Shown here: positions 1 through 4,177 of the stretch, piece after piece
Layout of the letters: each line of letters starts with the position of its first letter
How positions within the stretch are numbered: the first letter of the stretch is position 1
Source: an uncultured Atopobiaceae bacterium
GTDB taxonomy: Bacteria; Actinomycetota; Coriobacteriia; Coriobacteriales; Atopobiaceae
DNA: 5,467 bases
Direction of reading: 5' to 3'
Assembly (NCBI GenBank): GCA_905233865.1
Contig: CAJOGH010000067.1
Coordinates: 1-5,467 of the forward strand
Made by a program: the position numbers and the translations under genes
Notes under the pieces: model-generated
The model's input: the letters and a program-made list of their open reading frames with translations, nothing else
Database searches by the model: none
Told to the model about the DNA's origin: nothing

Positions 1-235
1 GGGCATGACCTTCGTGCTCACTGGCTCGTTGGAGCGGCGCACGCGTGACGAGGCTGGGGCTGAGCTCAAGGCGCTGGGTGCCAAGGTGAGCGGCAGCGTG
101 TCCAAGAAGACGAGCTACGTGGTCGCTGGCGCCAAGGCTGGCTCCAAGCTCACGAAGGCACAGCAGCTGGGCGTGCCCGTGCTGGACGAGGACGCCCTGG
201 AGCAGATCATCGCCACGGGACTGCCGCCGCAGTAG
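1..235 (+). CDS. ligA: NAD-dependent DNA ligase LigA, C-terminal BRCT domain (5' partial)
   Basis: The open frame enters from the left edge (first whole codon at base 2) and ends at TAG 233-235. The visible 77 or so residues form one BRCT domain. It has the opening strand FVLTGSLE, the R-x-E-A helix that packs on it, the turn GAKVSGSVSKKTSYVVAG, then AGSKLTKAQQLGVPVLDED, a pattern typical of the BRCT domain at the end of bacterial LigA. LigA seals nicks in replication and repair using NAD+ as the AMP donor; the BRCT domain helps DNA binding and protein contacts and is not catalytic. The adenylation, OB-fold, zinc-finger and HhH parts lie outside the window. The in-frame ATG at base 5 falls inside the domain's first strand and is not a real start. 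The gene converges on the GtrA-family gene. Family assignment is firm; another BRCT protein cannot be fully excluded from the tail alone. Confidence 0.92.
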   Translation, partial: GMTFVLTGSLERRTRDEAGAELKALGAKVSGSVSKKTSYVVAGAKAGSKLTKAQQLGVPVLDEDALEQIIATGLPPQ

Positions 236-263
236 CGCACGCACCGCCCCCTGGCGTCAGCGC

Positions 264-442
264 GTATGCCTTGCGAAAGGCTCGCGGAGCAGCTTGCGAG
301 CGCAAGGGCGGCGGGAGGCGAGTATGTCTGAGCCGCGCCCTTTGCGGCGAGTTACGCAGCCTGCCGCCCTGGAGCGAGCAAGCGGGTGCGCAGCGGCTGG
401 CGCGCGTCCTTTGCGCGACAGCTCGCCTGTAGCAAGACATAC
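264..442. repeat. Palindrome-rich intergenic repeat block with imperfect terminal inverted repeats
   Basis: The gap between ligA and the convergent GtrA gene (236-480) has no believable gene but is full of symmetric sequence. The outer arms are GTATGCCTTGCGAAAGGC at 264-281 and, on the minus strand, GTATGTCTTGCTACAGGC at 442-425, matching at 15 of 18 positions. A third GTATGTCT lies inside at 322-329 and pairs perfectly with AGACATAC at 435-442. CTTGCG-AG-CGCAAG at 293-306 is a separate hairpin. GGCTGGCGC occurs twice as a direct repeat (395-403 and 444-452). The layout resembles a small dispersed intergenic element, or a structured region ending transcription from both sides, but no T-run is present. 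Whether it recurs in the genome cannot be judged from this window. Confidence 0.55.
332..417. repeat. Two related hairpins with a shared 7-base loop and different stems
   Basis: Inside the repeat block, GCCGC (332-336) pairs with GCGGC (344-348) around the loop GCCCTTT, and CGCGC (401-405) pairs with GCGCG (413-417) around the loop GTCCTTT. The loops differ at one base of seven while the stems differ in sequence yet each pairs perfectly, which is what compensatory change in a folded RNA or DNA element would look like. With 5-bp GC stems in a GC-rich region, chance is a real alternative. Confidence 0.45.
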
Positions 443-480
443 GGGCTGGCGCTCGGGAGATGCCGTGCAGCTATAGGCTC

Positions 481-900
481 TTATCGGTTGGAGCCGTCCA
501 GCCAGACGCGGCGGCTGACGAAGTTCCAGATCATGACGACCGCGGTCGCAAAGATCTTGACGCCCATGTAGTAGGGGCCGCCCGCGTAGTTGACACCTGC
601 CTGCGTGAAGGCCCACTCGCCGCCGACCATGATGAGCTCGTTGATGACCAGGCCAATGACGGACAAAATGACGAAGATGACAAACTCGCGCCTGCGCGAG
701 AGGTCCTCGCGGTGCTCGAACACGAAGCGCATGGACGCGACGTAGTTGAAGATGACCGACACGACGAACGAGATGCCGGCGGCGATGACCGCGTCCATGT
801 GGCACAGCTCGACGAGCGCCACCATGACGCCAAAGTCGATAAAGAAGGCGATGACGCCCACGACACCAAACTTGAGGAACTGCTCGATTAACTGACGCAC
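481..900 (-). CDS. GtrA-family small membrane protein
   Basis: The 139-residue product has four predicted membrane helices at about residues 9-31, 36-56, 73-93 and 110-132, the usual size and topology of the GtrA family. Typical motifs are FLKFGVVGVIAFFIDFGVM at the start, SFVVSVIFNYVASMRFVF after helix 2, and a last helix with K-x-x-AT ending in WNFVSRRVWL. Family members are thought to help move undecaprenyl-linked sugars across the membrane for cell-wall or surface polysaccharide modification, often beside a glycosyltransferase; no such partner is visible here. I chose GTG 900 because GAGAGG lies 9 bases upstream and the resulting start (MRQLIEQFLKFG) fits the family. The frame is open to a TTG at 930 (149 residues), but that codon has no ribosome binding site. 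The substrate is unknown. The gene converges on ligA and diverges from the C39-like gene. Confidence 0.85.
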   Translation of the reverse strand: MRQLIEQFLKFGVVGVIAFFIDFGVMVALVELCHMDAVIAAGISFVVSVIFNYVASMRFVFEHREDLSRRREFVIFVILSVIGLVINELIMVGGEWAFTQAGVNYAGGPYYMGVKIFATAVVMIWNFVSRRVWLDGSNR

Positions 901-1027
901 GATTAACGACCTCTCGCGTACGATTTCCAATTTGCGACTGTAAGAATAGCAGGCAAACAGGTATCATAAAGAAACACCATACCTACTTGGAAACGTCCAT
1001 AAACCACACGCGCAAGGCAGGTATCCC
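901..1027. promoter_or_regulatory. Divergent promoter region between the GtrA and C39-like genes
   Basis: This 127-base gap is clearly richer in A+T than its surroundings and must hold the promoters of both flanking genes. On the minus strand TATGAT (968-963) matches the -10 consensus at 5 of 6 positions. The best -35 I can offer is TTTCCA (993-988), which is weak and 19 bases away. No convincing plus-strand promoter could be fixed. AGGTAT (959-964) and ATACCT (979-984) form an inverted repeat across this -10, and CAGGTATC occurs at 958-965 and again at 1018-1025 just before the C39-like start. These could be operator half-sites, but this is speculative. Confidence 0.4.
910..915 (-). promoter_or_regulatory. 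Ribosome binding site deciding the GTG start of the GtrA gene
   Basis: On the minus strand GAGAGG is followed by nine bases and then GTG at 900-898. The upstream TTG at 930 is preceded by CAGTCGCAAA, with no purine-rich site, so the GTG start is preferred. Confidence 0.6.
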
Positions 1028-2101
1028 ATGGTCGACAGGAAGTCCTCACCCATTGGCCGCGAGCTTGGCGACCCCGCTCCCCGTCCGCGTCGCTCCTCCG
1101 ATGGTCACCGCTCCCGTCGTAGTCGCTCGTCGGCTGGCGGACGCTCCCTCAATGGCAACTCGCGTCGCAGCACGGGCTATACCCTGCAGCGCCGCAGCAT
1201 GAACTACGGGCAGCGCTCGGGCGTCGCTGACCAGATTCGCTCGCGCGGGCTCATGCCCATCATCGCGGGCGTCGCTGCCCTGGCGGTCATTGGCCTTCTC
1301 ATCTTTGGCATCTCCTCGTGCGTTCGCGGATGCTCCAACCAGGCAGAGACGCAGCAGCAGGCTACGGTGGGCAGCGCTTCGGGTGACGGGCGTGTGAGCG
1401 CGAGCGCGAGCGAGGCGCTGGTAAAGAAGCTCGAGCCCGCCCTTAACCGCGCCGACGCCATCCAGTGGATCGCCAAGAACACCGACCGTTATCCCAGCGA
1501 GAAGATCGTGCAGCTTGCCGTCGATGAGCCCGATGCCATCGACTTTGTGCGCGCCTACCCTGATGCCGACAAGAGCGCACGTGCCTACGGCTCTGACTCC
1601 ATCGACTCCATCCCGTCGGTCTACGACTGGGACGAGCGCTGGGGCAACGTTGATTACAACGGCCTGCCGCTGGCTGTGAGTGGTTCGGGCCCCACCTGCC
1701 TGTCCATGGCCTACATGGGGCTCAACAGCAAGACAGACAAGACGCCCGCTGACATGGCAGCGCTTGCCACCAACGTGGGCGGCGCCGGCGGCGAGGCGGG
1801 GACCCAGGGCACCTTCTTCACCTCGGTCGCCGGTGACCTGGGCCTTTCCATCAACAAGTTGGAGGACCTGAGCAACGACAGCATCGCCGGCTCCATCACC
1901 AACACCTCGCCGGTGCTCTGCCAGATCAAGGGCAGCTCCTTTGGGCATGGCCCGCACTGGGTCCTGCTCATCGCGTGTGACGCGGCCGACAACGTGACGG
2001 TCTATGATCCCACCTGCGTGGAGGTCACCACGAGGACCTGGCCCATGGCCACCATCACGAGCTCGTGCGCCGAGGCCTACCTGGTCTACAAGGCTGGCTA
2101 G
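1028..2101 (+). CDS. Membrane-anchored C39-like (peptidase C39_2 fold) protein with Ser at the nucleophile position
   Basis: The 357-residue product has three parts. Residues 1-74 are Arg/Ser-rich, basic and probably disordered and cytoplasmic. Residues 75-97 form one hydrophobic helix ending in ISSC, which also fits a lipobox with Cys98. About 100-190 is a linker and small helical region, and 196-357 is a C39-like papain-fold domain. Matches to that domain are YDWDERWGNVDYNG (199-212), GSGPTCLSM (219-227), GPHWVLLIA with His310, and YDP (326-328), which supplies the usual Asp. Family members normally read GCGPT, with Cys as nucleophile; here it is Ser220, while Cys224 sits four residues later. 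The protein may be a non-catalytic binder or an atypical enzyme; the substrate is unknown. The ATG at 1028 has only a weak AAGG ten bases upstream. ATG 1199 (Met58) is an alternative that would leave a short, signal-like N-terminus, but it has no ribosome binding site. Fold assignment is good, function open. Confidence 0.8.
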   Translation: MVDRKSSPIGRELGDPAPRPRRSSDGHRSRRSRSSAGGRSLNGNSRRSTGYTLQRRSMNYGQRSGVADQIRSRGLMPIIAGVAALAVIGLLIFGISSCVRGCSNQAETQQQATVGSASGDGRVSASASEALVKKLEPALNRADAIQWIAKNTDRYPSEKIVQLAVDEPDAIDFVRAYPDADKSARAYGSDSIDSIPSVYDWDERWGNVDYNGLPLAVSGSGPTCLSMAYMGLNSKTDKTPADMAALATNVGGAGGEAGTQGTFFTSVAGDLGLSINKLEDLSNDSIAGSITNTSPVLCQIKGSSFGHGPHWVLLIACDAADNVTVYDPTCVEVTTRTWPMATITSSCAEAYLVYKAG

Positions 2102-2112
2102 TGCAGGTTCTT

Positions 2113-2127
2113 GTCGCCCAAGGCGAC
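2113..2127 (+). terminator. Possible hairpin terminator after the C39-like gene
   Basis: GTCGCC-CAA-GGCGAC forms a perfect 6-bp stem starting 11 bases after the stop codon. It is followed by CCTCTTCGT, a pyrimidine stretch and not a true T-run, so it is a weak candidate for an intrinsic terminator. Confidence 0.4.
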
Positions 2128-2187
2128 CCTCTTCGTGGAGATATGCGTGAATATGTTTCGTTGTCGTGACGTGCGTGTGCGCTGCGA

Positions 2188-2216
2188 TTGACCGGCGTGC
2201 TTTATGCGGTTACAGT
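2188..2216 (+). promoter_or_regulatory. Sigma-70-type promoter for argR
   Basis: TTGACC (2188-2193, 5 of 6 to the -35 consensus) is followed by exactly 17 bases and TACAGT (2211-2216, 4 of 6 to the -10 consensus). Transcription would begin near 2223, about 40 bases before the chosen argR start. This promoter covers the ATG at 2204, so that ATG is unlikely to be translated. A TGAAT half-site lies further upstream at about 2148-2152, but I see no complete ARG box. Confidence 0.6.
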
Positions 2217-2250
2217 CATTGTCACGGAAAAGCTATGCTCACCGCATGCG

Positions 2251-2258
2251 AAAGGGGG
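2251..2258 (+). promoter_or_regulatory. Ribosome binding site deciding the argR start
   Basis: AAAGGGGG ends five bases before ATG 2264 and is the only purine-rich site near the possible starts. It points to Met at 2264 over the in-frame ATGs at 2204 and 2246. Confidence 0.65.
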
Positions 2259-2263
2259 CAGCA

Positions 2264-2698
2264 ATGGTCAAGAGGCGCAACGATCGACAGGACGCGATCC
2301 GTGACATCGTGCGCGCGAAGTCCATTCGCACCCAGCGCGCCCTCGTTGAGGAGCTTGGTGAGGCTGGCTTCAAGTGCACGCAGGCCACCGTGTCGCGCGA
2401 CATCGCGGACATGGGGCTGCGCAAGCTCCCTGAGGGAATCTACGTGCTAGCCGAGGACCTGCACCTCCAGCGGATGGTCTCTGACCTCGTCCTGGACGTG
2501 AACAGGGCTGACAACCTCGTGCTGGTCAAGGCACAGCCGGGCACGGCACCCGGAATCGCCGCCGCCATCGATGCGGCCGACCTACCCGACGTCGTGGGCT
2601 CGCTAGCGGGCAACGACACGATCATGGTCGTGGCATCCAGTGGCGAGAGCGGCCAAGAGTTCGAGCATCTCGTTAACAAGCTCCGTAGCGCGCGATAG
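2264..2698 (+). CDS. argR: Arginine repressor ArgR
   Basis: The 144-residue product has the normal two-domain ArgR layout and length (family about 150). Residues 1-65 are the winged helix-turn-helix that binds ARG boxes, with the recognition segment TQATVSRDIADMGLRKL (39-55), very close to the family signature. Residues about 75-144 are the oligomerisation and arginine-binding domain, with KAQPGTAPGIAAAID (89-103) and GSLAGNDTIMVV (112-123). ArgR is a hexamer that, with L-arginine bound, represses arginine synthesis genes and may activate catabolic ones. The family usually reads AGDDT; here the first Asp is Asn117, one of the two acidic positions that contact arginine in E. coli ArgR. The gene lies 177 bases upstream of argG on the same strand, so local control of argGH and autoregulation are likely but inferred. 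Read-through from argR into argG is also possible. Confidence 0.95.
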   Translation: MVKRRNDRQDAIRDIVRAKSIRTQRALVEELGEAGFKCTQATVSRDIADMGLRKLPEGIYVLAEDLHLQRMVSDLVLDVNRADNLVLVKAQPGTAPGIAAAIDAADLPDVVGSLAGNDTIMVVASSGESGQEFEHLVNKLRSAR

Positions 2699-2701
2699 AA
2701 G

Positions 2702-2722
2702 CGGGCCACCGGCAAGCCCGGT
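2702..2722 (+). terminator. Hairpin just after argR, weak terminator candidate
   Basis: Starting four bases after the argR stop codon, two alternative stems can form: CGGGC (2702-2706) with GCCCG (2716-2720), or ACCGG (2708-2712) with CCGGT (2718-2722) around CAAGC. There is no T-run after either. A second possible stem, AGGAC (2738-2742) with GTCCT (2754-2758), is followed by TTGTG. Neither is a clear intrinsic terminator, so argR transcripts may continue into argG. Confidence 0.25.
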
Positions 2723-2799
2723 CGTCCGCGCCCACCGAGGACCTCGAAACGACGTCCTTTGTGCTAGCTCACTCTCAGCACATAGTTATAGGCAATCAG

Positions 2800-2828
2800 C
2801 TATCCCAGGCGGCATAGCCGCCCTATCC
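2800..2828 (+). promoter_or_regulatory. argG leader hairpin flanked by direct repeats
   Basis: GGCGGC-ATA-GCCGCC (2808-2822) is a perfect 6-bp stem with a 3-base loop, flanked by the direct repeat CTATCC at 2800-2805 and 2823-2828. It sits about 54 bases before the argG start, downstream of an AT-richer patch (about 2781-2803) that may carry the argG promoter, although I cannot fix a good -35/-10 pair there. It could be a leader RNA structure or a protein-binding site. It has no T-run, so it does not look like a plain attenuator. Confidence 0.35.
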
Positions 2829-2860
2829 GCAAAGGTAACCAGGGCAAGAGGCCCGCACCC

Positions 2861-2869
2861 AGGAAGGGG
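2861..2869 (+). promoter_or_regulatory. Ribosome binding site of argG
   Basis: AGGAAGGGG ends six bases before ATG 2876 and offers two overlapping anti-16S matches, suggesting efficient translation and fixing the argG start. Confidence 0.65.
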
Positions 2870-2875
2870 AAGACC

Positions 2876-4165
2876 ATGACGGACTCCAAGAAGAAGGTAG
2901 TGCTCGCATACTCCGGCGGCGTCGACACGACGGTGCTCATCCCGTGGCTGCAGGAGCGCGGCTACGACGTCATCTGCGTCTGCGCAAGCCTGGGCCAGCC
3001 GGGCTCCTCTGACATCCAGGCCATTGCCGACAAGGCCACCAAGCTCGGCGCCATCGCCTCCTATGCGGTGGACATGCGCGACGAGTTCTGCGATACGGCC
3101 GTGGCCGACGCCATCGCCGCCAACGCGATGTACCAGAACACCTATCCGCTGCTCTCTGCGCTCTCGCGTCCGGTCATATGCAAACACCTGGTACGGATCG
3201 CGCATAAGGAGGGTGCGGCCGCCATCGCTCACGGCTGCACCGGCAAGGGCAACGACCAGGTGCGCTTTACCCTGGAGTGCCAGGCGCTTGACCCCAACAT
3301 CGAGATCCTGGGGCCCGTGCGCGAGTGGGAGTTCACCACGCGCCAGTCCGAGATCGACTACTGCCTGGAGCGCGGCATCCAGATCGAGGTGAACAAGGAG
3401 TCCCCGTACAGCCTGGACGAGAACGTCTGGGGCCGCGCCATCGAGTGCGGGGTGCTGGAGGATCCCTGGAACAAGCCTCCGCGCGACGCGTGGGTCATGA
3501 CCTGTGAGCCCACCGAGGCCCCCGATGAGATCACCCAGCTGGAGATTGGCTTTAGCCACGGCAAGCCCGTAACCGTCAACGGCAAGAAGCTCTCCATGCT
3601 CCAGATTGTGGAGACCCTCAACGAGATCTGCGGCTCCAACGGCTTTGGCCGCATCGACACCATCGAGGACCGCGTGGTGGGCCTCAAGAGCCGCGAGTGC
3701 TACGAGCAGCCCGCCGCCCTCGCCCTCATCAAGGCGCACAAGGCGCTCGAGAACCTGTGCCTGCCCGCCGACCTGCTTGCGCAGAAGCTGGACCTGGAGC
3801 ACGCCTGGGCGCGCGCCGTCTACTCCGGCCTGTGGTACACCCCGCTCAAGAGCGCGCTGGACGCCTTCTTTGCCTCCAGCCAGAAGACCGTGACCGGCGT
3901 GGTGCGCATGGAGCTCTACAAGGGCAGCTGTGTGGTCACGGGCCTCAAGTCCAACCACTCCATGTACGACTTTGGCCTTGCCACCTACGACGAGGGCGAC
4001 ACCTACGACCGCTCCAGCGCCGAGGGCTTCATGGACCTCTTTGGCCTGCCCAACAAGGTGTGGGCCCAGAAGTCCGTGGGCGGCGACATCGCCGAGCTTG
4101 ACGACGAGCTGGCCGAGGTTCACGCCGAGGCGGACGTGGAGACGCCCGCCCACTGCTCCAAGTAG
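2876..4165 (+). CDS. argG: Argininosuccinate synthase ArgG
   Basis: ArgG joins citrulline and aspartate using ATP, giving argininosuccinate, AMP and PPi, the penultimate step of arginine synthesis in the cytoplasm. The 429-residue product shows the ATP-pyrophosphatase loop AYSGGVDTTV (11-20), NTYPLLSALSRPVI (88-101), the substrate-binding stretch HGCTGKGNDQVRF (119-131), SPYSLDENVWGRAIECGVLEDPW (starting at 176), and GRIDTIEDRVVGLKSRECYEQP, where Glu264 and Tyr276 match citrulline-contacting positions of the family. It belongs to the common type-I group, not the E. coli-like group. Small departures are V-D-T-T where L-D-T-S is usual, and Thr132 after GNDQVRF where Glu is usual. After the conserved GFMDLFGLPNKVWAQK there is an acidic tail of about 30 residues, making it a little longer than the usual 400 or so. 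The start is fixed by the strong AGGAAGGGG site. It is followed after 12 bases by argH, so the two are surely co-transcribed. Confidence 0.97.
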   Translation: MTDSKKKVVLAYSGGVDTTVLIPWLQERGYDVICVCASLGQPGSSDIQAIADKATKLGAIASYAVDMRDEFCDTAVADAIAANAMYQNTYPLLSALSRPVICKHLVRIAHKEGAAAIAHGCTGKGNDQVRFTLECQALDPNIEILGPVREWEFTTRQSEIDYCLERGIQIEVNKESPYSLDENVWGRAIECGVLEDPWNKPPRDAWVMTCEPTEAPDEITQLEIGFSHGKPVTVNGKKLSMLQIVETLNEICGSNGFGRIDTIEDRVVGLKSRECYEQPAALALIKAHKALENLCLPADLLAQKLDLEHAWARAVYSGLWYTPLKSALDAFFASSQKTVTGVVRMELYKGSCVVTGLKSNHSMYDFGLATYDEGDTYDRSSAEGFMDLFGLPNKVWAQKSVGGDIAELDDELAEVHAEADVETPAHCSK

Positions 4166-4170
4166 GGAGA
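4165..4170 (+). promoter_or_regulatory. Ribosome binding site of argH, overlapping the argG stop codon
   Basis: GGGAGA begins with the last base of the argG TAG stop and ends seven bases before ATG 4178. This supports the upstream argH start over the in-frame ATG at 4238, which lacks a well-spaced site, and suggests that translation of the two genes is linked. Confidence 0.6.
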
Positions 4171-4177
4171 TACGAGC

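Noticed and set aside
294..476. Short plus-strand frames inside the intergenic repeat block
   Set aside because: They have no ribosome binding site and an Arg/Ala-rich composition, and they run through hairpins; they are more likely chance frames in GC-rich DNA.
257..967. A 236-residue minus-strand frame overlapping the GtrA gene and the repeat block
   Set aside because: It is Arg/His-rich and out of frame with the clear four-helix GtrA protein; part of it runs through the palindromic repeat.
1046..1957. A 303-residue minus-strand frame across the C39-like gene
   Set aside because: The plus strand has a membrane helix and a recognisable C39-like fold in the same place. The minus-strand product is Arg/Ala/Gly/Val-rich without recognisable motifs.
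2143..2163. TGAAT-containing stretch upstream of argR as an ARG box
   Set aside because: Only one half-site matches; the second half (TTTCG) does not resemble ATTCA at the right spacing.
2204..2263. Upstream ATG starts for ArgR (2204 and 2246)
   Set aside because: The first lies inside the predicted promoter and the second has no upstream purine-rich site; the AAAGGGGG site fits ATG 2264, and the protein then has the usual length.
2761..2817. A possible 18-codon leader peptide (GTG start) before argG, with a view to attenuation
   Set aside because: It has no ribosome binding site, no run of arginine codons, and no T-run hairpin after it.
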